Shown one piece after another: positions 46,301 to 58,300 of a stretch of DNA of 64,000 nucleotides. A model generated the notes under the pieces. It did no database searches and was not told the origin of the DNA. It was given only the letters and a program-made list of their open reading frames with translations. Source of the DNA: Nematopogon swammerdamellus (taxonomy: Eukaryota > Arthropoda > Insecta > Lepidoptera > Adelidae); the NCBI GenBank assembly GCA_946902875.1, contig OX336341.1, positions 2,201,014 through 2,265,013 of the forward strand, given 5' to 3'. The translations under genes were made by a program, and so were the position numbers. Position 1 is the first letter of the stretch. Every line of letters starts with the position of its first letter.

Positions 46301-49300
46301 TCGATGTTCTCAGCCTTGCGCTGCACCTTGTCCGCATCGAAGTGTCCCTCCTCGCAGAGCCGGTTGGCGAACTGCACGACAGAGTTGATCTTGTCGTCGT
46401 TGGCCTCCATGGTGGTGAGGAACGCCTCGTGTTCTTTGATCGCATTCTCCGCCGACTCCAGATTGGCAGGTAACTCTGCCTTGGCCAGCCTGGTGGGAAG
46501 ATAATTTCAATAATAAAAAAATGTCATTCCATGTTTAGAATAGTATGGCAGTGCCAGTATTCTAATTTGGCCAGAGCACCACTAAGCCTCCAGAAACTTC
46601 TACCACCACATTTGAGGTTCCCACTAAAATCTGGAACATTTGACATGCAAGAAGACCACGGGCAGATAACATGGTAATTCATTAATCAATTACCAAGTAC
46701 ACTGCACCACAGTTTTTATTTAATAATGACAATCCAGCAGAATCTATTCCTGTGGGCAGCAGATCTTGAGGTCAAGAGGAGTGTAGACAGACCTGTGTTC
46801 CTGCTGAGCGAGGAGCACCTCCGCCTGGCGCGCGTCGCGCTGCAGCAGCTGCAGGTCGAGGCTCTGCGACAGCAGCTGCTGCCGGTTCTCCCACATCTGC
46901 TGCAGCTCCGCCCAGCCCTCGCGCAGCGCCTTCAGACGCTCCCGCAGGAACATGTACTGAGGGTCGTCCTGCGTTGACGGCTCCTGCACAAACATGCCCA
47001 GCTACGTCATATTTTTCCTTTTTAAATCTTAATCTAGTAGACCAGATGAGGATAGGGATCAAGACTATTTACTAATTTATAAGTATGTTAGGTTAGATTA
47101 GTCTATAGTTTCAAGAACCTCTTCTTCAAGCCAAGATTGGCGATAAGCTACTACAAGAAAAGAGCTTCGCAGGCCCCACTGCAAGATTCATACGGAATTT
47201 GGATTGGTAGAGAGAGGCAAGTCGAGCACCGAACTAGTTCTGCTCATCGTAGTCAATGCCGACTGACTGAATGTGTGTGTCACCTTGAATGTTTGTGTGA
47301 AACATAGTTTTATGGTAAGTGACAAAAATTCCAATTCAGAAATAAATAACTGAATCTGAATAAAGGTGCACTCACTGCGGTGATCTTCTCCCCATACTCC
47401 ATCATCTTGGCGTAGTCCTGCGTGTAGTTGTCGATCTCCTCGCGGATGGTCTGGTGCTGAGACAGCAGCTTCTCTGCCTCCGCCAAGCTCGATGGCGTGT
47501 CTGCCAATAATACATTAAAATGTTAGCATATGACGATGCATTTCCTAAGGGTTATGCCACAACACGTGACTGCATTCAGGTGACTTCCTCGGGCAACTTA
47601 CAGGCAACCGGGTGGTCGCCAAAAACTCCTGCTGAACTTGCGTAAATAAACATTCATACAAAGCATATTATAGTCCCATATACATAATAGAGATATCATC
47701 AGTCAGCCGAATAAATTGATTTCGCGACTCAGGGGCTGCCAGGTTTTGCAAGGTCTACGGCTGCGATATTGTGGAGGATTGGTTGCTTCGTCTGGAAACC
47801 AATCCCTAAAAGAACCTTTGCCCAATTCCTTCAGTCTCCAGCTAGGGGAACAGTAGACAGTCTACACAACGTCACATCTGTTTCCCAACGAAGTCGAGGA
47901 ATCACCACGTGCAATGATCCTGACACACCTCTAACTCCAACAACAAACAAAAACGACTCCCAATAAAACAGAGAGGCGAAGTTACCTTCGGAGGCGACGT
48001 CGGTCTGTGTCTTGGTGAGCCACGCCTGGAAGTGGTCGACGGCGCGCAGGAATCGGTGAAGGTCTCCGGCCTCTTCCAGCTTCGCGTCCCGCTCCTTCAG
48101 CTGTAAACCAATCGAGCAAATGTGAGCAGTCAACCTCTATTGAGTTATTTTAATCGAAGGCCAAGGTGTCTCGGTTCGGTCTGCTGGCTTGCATCACCTT
48201 CTCTTTTATCGAGTTTAGTAAGATGCATTTCTGGAACGTGCATTGATTTCCATGGTTGGATTTCTTGTCAAACTGCAGGATCTCACTTACCTTACTAGGT
48301 TATTGGGTTAAACCAGTCCAGATTTGAAATGTGTTTTCCACCTAATTCAGTTTAGCCAGCGCGGCCAAAGAGAAGCACTAACACGCAGCCGGATTTAGAA
48401 AACCCTCAAGGGAGAGACACATTATGTCATCGGTGCCGAAACAAGCCTCTGCTGGCCGTGGCTCCTTCGATTTTTCTTCACTTCTCCTTGCACTCGACAA
48501 CATGGAACCCATAGATGGAATCATTGATTTCGACGGATAATTAAGTGAGCAAACTTATAAGCCTGCTTATTTTGGTGTAGCCAATAATTTTATTTTTTTC
48601 TGTATAGAATTCAGCCATGGAAGTTTCAACAAAAATAAAGTGTTCAGCGCTGACATGGTGAGTATAGCAGGTGATGTATAAACACGGAACTCATAGATGG
48701 ATTCATTGACTTTGATGGGTAATTAAGTGAGCAAACTTATAAGCCTGCATATTTTGGTGTAGACGACAATTTTATTTTTTCCTATATAGAATTCAGCCAT
48801 GGAAGTTTCAACAAAAATAAAGTGTTCAGCGCTGACATGGTGAGTATAGCAGGTGATGTATAAACACGGAACTCATAGATGGATTCATTGACTTTGATGG
48901 GTAATTAAGTGAGCAAACTTATAAGCCTGCATATTTTGGTGTAGACGACAATTTTATTTTTTCCTATATAGAATTCAGCCATGGAAGTTTCAACAAAAAT
49001 AAAGTGTTCAGCGCTGACATGGTGAGTATAGCAGGTGATGTATAAACACGGAACTCATAGATGGATTCATTGACTTTGATGGGTAATTAAGTGAGCAAAC
49101 TTATAAGCCTGCATATTTTGGTGTAGACGACAATTTTATTTTTTCCTATATAGAATTCAGCCATGGAAGCTTCAACAAAAATAAAGTGTTCAGCGCTGAC
49201 ATGGTGAGTATAGCAGGTGATGTATAACCACGGAACTCATAGATGGATTCATTGATTTTGATGGGTAATTAAGTGAGCAAACTTATAAGCCTGCATATTT

Positions 49301-52300
49301 TGGTGTAGACGACAATTTTATTTTTTCCTATATAGAATTCAGACATGGAAGTTTCAACAAGAATAAAACGTGTATGTAATATGGTGAGTGTAGCAGGTGA
49401 TGCATAACAACACATCGGGTTCCTAAAGCAAAAGGCAGCTAAGGCTGATGATGTTCAAATGCAGCTTATGATGCTCACCATCTGCGTGAGGTCCTCCCAG
49501 ATGACGTTGATCTGCTGGACGCGGTCCCGGATGAGCTGCGCCTCCTCGGGGTGCTCGCCCTCGATGGCCTGCGCCTCCGCCTCCAGCGAGGAGATGCGCG
49601 CCTGGATCGCCGCCAGGTCGCGCTCCATGCCAGACAGACGACGCTGCAGGGTCATCACACCTGCAGACGACATAGATCTTCATATATATGTGGGAAATAA
49701 TTCAAGAAAAAGAACAATAGTCAGTTAAAGACAGGTCGGCCAATTACGGAGTACTGAATATCGCTTGGCAATTGTTTTTTCACATTATTTTTTATGGATA
49801 TACGAGACACTAGGCGCTATTAGCGTAGATTGTTGAGCCGACGACGCCCAAAAGCATTTGGTTTTACGCTTCTCTTGAAAGATCCCAAGTCATACACTGA
49901 AGGAAACGCATCGGGAGGAAATGCATTCGAGAGTTTCGCAGTGCGGAAGATAAAAGAAATACTGGAGCGCTGGACGATGACTAGAGGATGAAGAATAGAA
50001 TAATCGTCACCGTTGAGGTCCATCTCGAGGTTGTCCGTGGACTGCAGGATGCGCTTCTTGTCCTCGATCCAGGAGACAGTCTCGCGGCACTCGATGTGGA
50101 ACGTCTGCACGCCCTGCGCAGACTTCAGCTCGTCCCGCTTCGCCTCCGCCTGCCGACAAACATTACCTATCTCATCTACTTCACACCGAATTGTTGCACG
50201 CGCCGAAATAAAGTTACAGTAGCGGGTTTACTAAGGGCTTGACCCCATCACCACGGGTGCGGCGCCGCCACCGTGGAGCGGCGCGGCACCGCCGCTATGG
50301 ACGCCGCGGCGCCGCGCCATGGACGGTGCGCCGCGCCTGGCTCGCGTCAGTCGATGTTTCGCAGTCGGTGTGCTCGAACGTGCTTGTGCGATATGGACAG
50401 CGAAAAAGAGATCGTCTCCTGTTGTTACTAAGACGACAAATGAAAAAAAAAAAACAGAAACAGAGAAAGTTTTGGGTGAATCCATATCTTTATACAATGA
50501 ACCAAGACGAAGATAGCACCTCGCGCCGCAGGTGCGAGGTGCTATCTTCGCTTTCTTTTGCTTTTATTGAATGCGCAACATGTGGCTTCGACTCACACAT
50601 AAGGTGTCTAACGACGCCCATGGACATTCGGTCGTATGTGGGGGTTTCGAATGCCATGCCAGCCCATGCCCCTCTTGAAGGACCCGAGACCGTACAGGGG
50701 GGAATATATGTCTTTCTCTTTGCTCCGGTACTGGGAGTCATTCCGCAAGAGTAACTTTACGAAATTTTGCCGTGTAAGCATCCGGTGCGTTCTCGCAACC
50801 ATCTTGCCACTCACCTTCTCGCGCAGCTCGCTCCAGGCCTGGTTGAGCTTCGCCTGGCGCTCCTGTATCTCCGGCGCGTGCGGGTGCTCCACGTGCAGCA
50901 GCTGCCGCGCCAGCTGGTTCACCACCGCCACCCGCGACGCGTTCGCGTTCATCTCCTTGTCGAACCCGCCGTACCTGCCGTGCGCCGGCGACACTCACCT
51001 TCTCGCGCAGCTCGCTCCAGGCCTGGTTGAGCTTCACCTGGCGCTCCTGTATCTCCGGCGCGTGCGGGTGCTCCACGTGCAGCAGCTGCCGCGCCAGCTG
51101 GTTCACCACCGCCACCCGCGACGCGTTCGCGTTCATCTCCTTGTCGAACCCGCCGTACCTGCGGTGCGCCGGCGCACACTGGATCGTCTCCATAGAAAGG
51201 GCCGGACTTAGACTAATAAAAAATTGTTTTTTCGAATTTGGTTTAATTGAGTATGCCATCGTATCCCTTTAATTAAAAGCTACAAATGTTGTCATGATAA
51301 ACTTTTTAATCGGATTTAGATTCAAGGAGTTATTCGAAAAACACTTTTTTTTACTATGGAAATGAACACATTTAATTCCATAAAATTCGATTCCCTTCCA
51401 TTTTCTGATAGAGGCTTCCATAAATGGATACTACTGATTAAATGTCACATTTCAACCGGAGACACTTTGTGCTAATATGGTAAAGTTTTTGAAATATACA
51501 CTTCAATGTTATTTTTATGACGAAAACCATTAATTCGAAGACCACATCAAACAAAAGCATTTGTACTTTTTGAAATATGTGCAATAAATAAAAATAAATA
51601 TATAAATCTTAATTGAACATGCAAACTTAACCTTTATGTAAAGATAGGGCTTATTAAAATAAAAATTAAACTAATATAAAACATCAAATACATTGGACGA
51701 GAAAGTCTGTTAATATGAATCCATAATCAAGTATATGGTTGCAATCCAAATATTTTTTCTCTTTACCAGACTAACCAGTGTTTGCGCCAATATCTTCCTC
51801 GTCATCCTCACTTAATTCGACTTCTGAGTCACTCTCAGGTATAGTACTAATATTAATAAATTCTAAGTCTTTTCTCTCAGGTTCAATTAGGTCGTAAAGT
51901 TCCTTGAACGTAGATTTTTTAATTTTGTAATTCATTTTCGGTCGAATACTTGTAAGTAGTGGATCTGAAGAGAGGAGAAGGTTGTGGAGAACGTCTTCAT
52001 TTGTCGCAATATTGCTACGCTTTCTGTAATGACACTCTCTATATGGCACGGCCAAACACTTGTTATGCGGATGCAAAATACTACTTGAGCGAGGCCAGTA
52101 TTCCTACCGTCATGATAAAGTCCTCCAAATCATCAGAGAGGCCATCAACCTGTCAATTGCTCGGACCAGGAAAGGGCAAACCAGTAGCGGCTTCCAGAAG
52201 GTCAACTTTGTGAAACCTGGAGCCAATAAGCTGCCCAAAGATAGGACTAAACCTTCTTCAATTTTGGGAGCAGCAAAGGATTGGGAATTGTTGATGGACA

Positions 52301-55300
52301 CACATTAATTAATTGAATTAATTGTTGAATGAAATTCTTAACTTTTGAGATCTGTTCTGGATTATCCAAAAGGCTCGTCATGATAGTGGCTAACTCACTT
52401 CTTCCGGCTGATTGTAGAGCAGATTTAACTGAGAATATTAGTTCGTCAGCACTACTTGATGTACGAAGTTCTTCAGTGCGTCTCCTTTTTTGGCGACTAC
52501 TAAGGTCTTCAAACGATTTCCGAGAACTTTTATGTGTTGAGGTGGAGGCATCTGACATAGCAGGGGAAATGACTTGATCCCGTAATAGCTTCAGAACAAA
52601 GAGTTTGTATTACGTCGCTGCGCTCCTTTATAGACGAGAATGTGAGCGTTGGTGAGGTGAAGCTTCGTTGGTGAGCGCCCGCCGCCGCGTTCGGGTCCGA
52701 TCGGCAGTTATCGGCCGTGCTCCGTCGCGCGATGCAGAGGGATCAATTTCTTAGTTTTATTCCTAAAATTCAGCCAAAATGGTCAACTGTTGCGTTTTAA
52801 TTTGCAAATCTGACTCAAAGAAGGAGACTAGAATCGTGAATGGTCTAAGATTTCACAGGTAATTGGTATTTTGGTGATATTTTAACCGGGAGCGACGGCG
52901 GTGGCGGATTTCCTATAGAATGTGCTAAGTCTAAATCATATTTTTTCCCGAATATTTATACAATAATCCATGTGATTACGTATTTAATTTAAGTAGTACT
53001 AGCTTTTTCCTGCGGCTTCGCTCGCGTGAAATTCGGATTTAAAAAGAAGAAAGTAATAAGCCCGCCCCCGTACCTTTTCGGTTTTTATGACAGCCACATC
53101 ATAGCGTAACCGGAACTGAATTTTATTTAGCCTATCCGATGTCTTGTATAGGTAAATGTGCTTGTACTAAGTTTCATCGAATTCGGATGATCGGTTTAAG
53201 AGCTACCGTGGAATAGTTCTAAAATTCGTCAATTTAGTTTTAGTATCATACATAGAGTCTACAAAAGTAATATCTCATAAAACAAAGTAACTTACTCCAT
53301 GGCCATCCCTTACAGATTTATTATTAGCATTATTAGTATTGATGATAAAGTTCCAAAATAGGAGGCAGATATGATCTTTCGTGTATTTTTTTTTAAAACC
53401 AAGTAAAAGTCAATACTCTATGGAAGGACTTTAGAGCTCGGTTACTTTATTAAACGACGCATTTTCGTTCACGTAGATATCTTATGAAGCATTTTATTTT
53501 TTCAAAAAATGGCCGCCATTTCGAAACGAATGGAATGAGCTTAACGCATATACCTACCTTTGTTCTTAAGCAACCCTGAGCGCGGTCAGTACTTGGATGG
53601 ATGACAGCTCGACCGTTGGAGCTGACCGTGTTTCGGATTCCACGTTAACCTGTAGGCCCCTTCTCTTCATACCTTACTAGGTGTTAGGGTTTATCCCGGC
53701 CGGGTTGTTACCACCGCTCTGACGAAACGTCGGTCGAAACGGCTATGTAAATAGTTCGTGTTTTCCGACCAGTTCAGTGTAGCCGACATGAAATGAAGGG
53801 AAGCACCGACCTAGCTCACCGGGTGTTATGGGCTGACATCACGGATGTTGTAGGTGATGCAGGTAGCCAACCGTGACAGATTCCATAAAAAAAGGCCCAA
53901 ATATGGACTATTTAGTATGTATACTGGTTTCCGAGTAATTTTGTTTAGTGAAAGATGGCAATTAGGTAATTTTCAATTAGGTAGGTACCTTTGGTTTTAA
54001 GGTTTCCCAAAAATCCTAAAAAAATTAAACTGTGGGAGGCCGCAATAAAAAGAACAGGAAACACTTACAGCCGTATTTGTTCTCGACATTTTAAAGAAGA
54101 CTACTTTTATATTGCACCAGATGGAGATAGAAAACTCAAAGATCAAGCAATACCAATAGTCCAATGAAAGAATGGCCCAAAAGGAGGTGTAGAGTGCGTG
54201 AGCAGGGTCAAAAGCGATTTCTTCAGAAACCTGTCCGCCGGGGGGGGGGGGGGGGGGGGGGATGGGGGACAGACCTCTCTCAACCAGTACCGCTTCCAGT
54301 CGTTTATGAGGTCAGTGGCTAGTATATAGCCTGAAATTAGTTCGCGCCCACAAACTGAGAGCGCAGCTAAACAGCCCTTCATCAAGAACCACCCACCACT
54401 GAGGATGAAGATGCCATGGAAGAAGAACCCTTACCAGGGCCCTCACGTCCAAAGAGGATGAAAACTTCTTGGAAGTAAAACAATGAATAATTATTAAAAT
54501 AAAATAAAATTACTTACCTTATAACAAACTTTTATTTATCATCTATAAAATACTATTTTCCATTTTTTCAAGTGACATGATTTTCATTTTCTGTATTTAA
54601 CCCGCTTTCAAGTGTGACATATTATTAGATGATACATAGGTGTAACAAACGATAGTTGTGACTCAGGAATGACCAAAACAACTTTTTCTGAAGATGATGA
54701 AATTTTACCAAAAAATCTTATAATTGGTGCAACTGTTGACCGGCTGGAGATACATTAGCATATGTATACACACTTTTAAAGGGAATTAAATTCTCTATAA
54801 CTTATTGTTTGACAATATCTTTTTCAGGTGAATAGTTTAGTTAGACGATATGAAGGAATGTTTGATGAGAAATATGAGGTAAAAATCAATTTTTCGGAAA
54901 TTTTCACTTTTCCTAAGCGTGTAGCTCGAAAACGTGAAGTTCGGAATTCGAAAAAAGGGAATAGAATAAAAGTTGTAGATAATTTTATGAGCTTTCATTC
55001 GGTATATCACAATTTTTCTCTTCGGGCCACCGTTTTCGAGATCGTAGCGAACAACCCAAAAGCAGGACCTTATTTGGGCCCCCCCCCCCCCCCCCCCCCC
55101 TCCGGCTCACCTCGTAGACTCCAGGACTTTTAGTATGTTAACTCCCTAATAAGCACCCCCAACAGGTTTCTGAAGAAATCACTTTCGACCCTGCTCACGC
55201 ACTCTACACCTCCTTTATTGCCTGAACTACAAGGTTATAAGAAGAAAAAAATTCCCTTCTCTTTACAAAAGAGAAGAAAAAGAGTGCATGGAATTTGAAA

Positions 55301-58300
55301 GCCTTTATCTGTACCACATTAAAATCTTAAACGAGTGATATTCAATATAAACTTGAATTTTTGGAGCAATTTACGAACACCATCATCTTTGCGTTTTCGT
55401 AGTATAGTAATGTAGTAGTGATAGATAAGATAACTCATAATCCGCAACTTTTTGTGTGAGGTTTAGTTAAATTCCAAATAAATACCTCAATCATGTTTTC
55501 GTTCGAACGTTGAATTTTGAAAATTTATAAATTTTGATTTAAAAAACTTTTGTTATGTTATGTTTTTTTTTCACTCATTTGTCGTAAATATGAATCTTTC
55601 ATAATGGCAAGTACCTGAGCGATCGAGCTTTGCTCGGTGTCTACACCTATCTATGTAGATGAATAAACTTGAAAAAGTAACATTATTATTCAAATACAAT
55701 TAAATATCGCCGAAATCGTTAGAGCCGTTTCCGGGAAACAAATATATCATACAAGTTTAGCTCACTTCAAGTAATAGGATAAAGTAATAAAAGTAAGCAC
55801 CGTAAGAATTCAATATATTAAGGTACCTACGACCTCACTTACAATACAAATAAAATTTTGCAAAATAAGAGATACATTGTTTCTACGCTTGGACGCTTTC
55901 CGTTCGCGCATGCCCGAGTAGGAGCCGAACTTCGTTCCCCTGCCCGCACTACACCCCGCAGCGGGCTTCATTCTTTCTCGTAGCCGTGTGCCCATAGGGT
56001 CGCTCTATAAAGGAGCGCAGCGACGTAATACTAACTCTTTGCTTCAGAAGTACACTGTTGAGCTTTGTCAGGTAAGTTTGAAACAATAACGTTCTTCTTT
56101 AAGCAATCTGGCCATTTAATATGAGATTCAAGCCAAACAGAGTTCACCTTTATAAAATGTTCCTCGTTTCTTTTACATTGATTCCATTTGGAGTAAATCC
56201 GGTAGCAGAATCGACGGCACCAATTTTTTAAGTCTTTTTCGATACTTTGACACAATTGCACATCGCAGTTTGATTTTAAAGTATCAAATAAATGATTATA
56301 GTTGCGAAGGTTACCATGGTCTCTTAAAGCAACATAAAGATCGAGATATGTTTTAAAACTACGAAAGTACATAGCGAAAGCGCATTAAAAGCACGCGATT
56401 GAAGTTACACTACTTGTCTGTATTCACTTGTCTATGAACTTAACAGTTTTATGAAAAACTAAATATAAACACTCGCTAAAACGTGCGACTCCGTTGGCAC
56501 AGCGTAACTAATTAGTACGAGCTGCGTTGCCCGGGTTCCAAGATTTTGGAAATTTACACGATTTCACTTTCGATCACTTTGAGTTTTCCTTGATCCGCTC
56601 TAATCGATTGCCAAAAATATACTGACACAAACGTCACACTATCGCCTTTATATACCCTTCTGAGCTAGAACGTATCCCCTCCATAACAGGATAATGGAAG
56701 ATTTGAGAATATTCTAGAAGATTTATGACTTTCGATTCCGATTTCTAAAACCTTCCAAACATTCTAGAACATTCCCTATCATTCTATAACATTCCAGATC
56801 ATTCCTTAACAGCCTAAAACATTCCAGAACATGCTATAACATTCTAGAACATTCTCTAATATTCAGGAACATTCTAGAACATTCCCGATCATTCTATGAC
56901 ATTCTAGAACATTCCTTAACAGTCTAAAACATTCCAGATCATGCTATAATATTCTAGAGTATTCTGGAACATTCTCGAACATTCACGAACATTCTAGAAT
57001 ACTCTCGAACATTTTGAAACATTATAGAATACTCTCGAATTGAACATTCTAGAGCAATCTAGAATGTTCCAGAATGTTCGAGAATGTTCTAGAATGCTAA
57101 ATATTGTTCTGGAATGTTATGGCATGTTCTGGAATGTTTTAGACTGTTAAGGAATGTTCTAGAATGTTCGACTTAATGATTTTTCGTCATAAAAATAACA
57201 TATTTATGTATATATCTCAGAAACTGCACCATATTAGCACCAAGTGTCTTAGGTTGAAATATGAGATTTAATCAGTAGTATCCATTTATGGAAGCCACTA
57301 CAAGAAAATGGAAGGGAATCGAAAGTTGTAGAATTATATGTATTCGTTTCCATAGTTAAAAAAGTGTATTTTTCGAATAACTCCTTAAATCTAAATCCGA
57401 TTAAAAAGTTTATCATGACAACATTTGTAGCTTTTAATTAAAGAGATACGATGGCATACTCAATTTAACAAAATTCGAAAAAAATATTTTTTAGGAGTCT
57501 ATGTCCGCCCCCTTCTATGGAGACGAACCAGTGTGCGGCGACACTCACCTTCTCGCGCAGCTCGCTCCAGGCCTGGTTGAGCTTCGCCTGGCGCTCCTGT
57601 ATCTCCGGCGCGTGCGGGTGCTCCACGTGCAGCAGCTGCCGCGCCAGCTGGTTCACCACCGCCACCCGCGACGCGTTCGCGTTCATCTCCTTGTCGAACC
57701 CGCCGTACCTGCCGTGCGCCGGCGACACTCACCTTCTCGCGCAGCTCGCTCCAGGCCTGGTTGAGCTTCACCTGTCGCTCCTGTATCTCCGGCGCGTGCG
57801 GGTGCTCCACGTGCAGCAGCTGCCGCGCCAGCTGGTTCACCACCGCCACCCGCGACGCGTTCGCGTTCATCTCCTTGTCGAACCTGCCGTACCTGCCGTG
57901 CGCCGGCGACACTCACCTTCTCGCGCAGCTCGCTCCAGGCCTGGTTGAACTTCGCCTGGCGCTCCTGTATCTCCGGCGCGTGCGGGTGCTCCACGTGCAG
58001 CAGCTGCCGCGCCAGCTGGTTCACCACCGCCACCAGCGACGCGTTCGCGTTCATCTCCTTGTCGAACCCGCCGTACCTGCCGTGCGCCGGCGACACTCAC
58101 CTTCTCGCGCAGCTCGCTCCAGGCCTGGTTGAGCTTCACCTGTCGCTCCTGTATCTCCGGCGCGTGCGGGTGCTCCACGTGCAGCAGCCGCCGCGCCAGC
58201 TGGTTCACCACCGCCACCCGCGACGCGTTCGCGTTCATCTCCTTGTCGAACCCGCCGTACCTGCCGTGCGCCGGCGACACTCACCTTCTCGCGCAGCTCG

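Larger units (their letters stand above)
52597..56041 (+). mobile_element. Nested transposon 'B', P-element-like, 3.45 kb
   Basis: Inverted ends of ~38 bp begin CAAAGAGTTTGTATTACGTC (left) and CAAAGAGTTAGTATTACGTC (right, complement), with CTTCAGAA exactly duplicated at 52589-52596 and 56042-56049. P-superfamily transposons make 8-bp duplications and encode an N-terminal THAP DNA-binding domain; both occur here. No RNase-H-like catalytic part is found, so it is a deletion derivative. A SINE, a LINE-like tail and a fold-back fill the interior. Confidence 0.88.
51175..57535 (-). mobile_element. 6.36-kb DNA transposon 'A' inserted in the exon-5 array
   Basis: Ends CACACTGG(A/T)TCGTCTCC as inverted repeats ~370 bp long (51175-51545 against 57165-57535), with a few differences per hundred bases at the tips and more inside. 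Target duplication CGGCG at 51170-51174 and 57536-57540, in the 24-bp spacer between two exon-5 copies. A CAC-beginning end with a GC-rich 5-bp duplication is what Transib/RAG-type transposons show; no transposase core was recognised, so the family is inferred. A minus-strand gene is present in broken pieces. Without its nested insertion the element is ~2.9 kb. Confidence 0.85.

Noticed and set aside
47200..47275. A hammerhead at the 47.2-kb relative of the repeat
   Set aside because: The region corresponding to the core reads GACTGACTGAATG; the GA and GAAA core parts are lost.
52779..54167. Calling element B a hAT transposon because of the 8-bp duplication
   Set aside because: hAT ends normally begin CAG-x-G; these begin CAAAGAGTT and the gene has a THAP domain, which fits the P superfamily better. 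It is not excluded.
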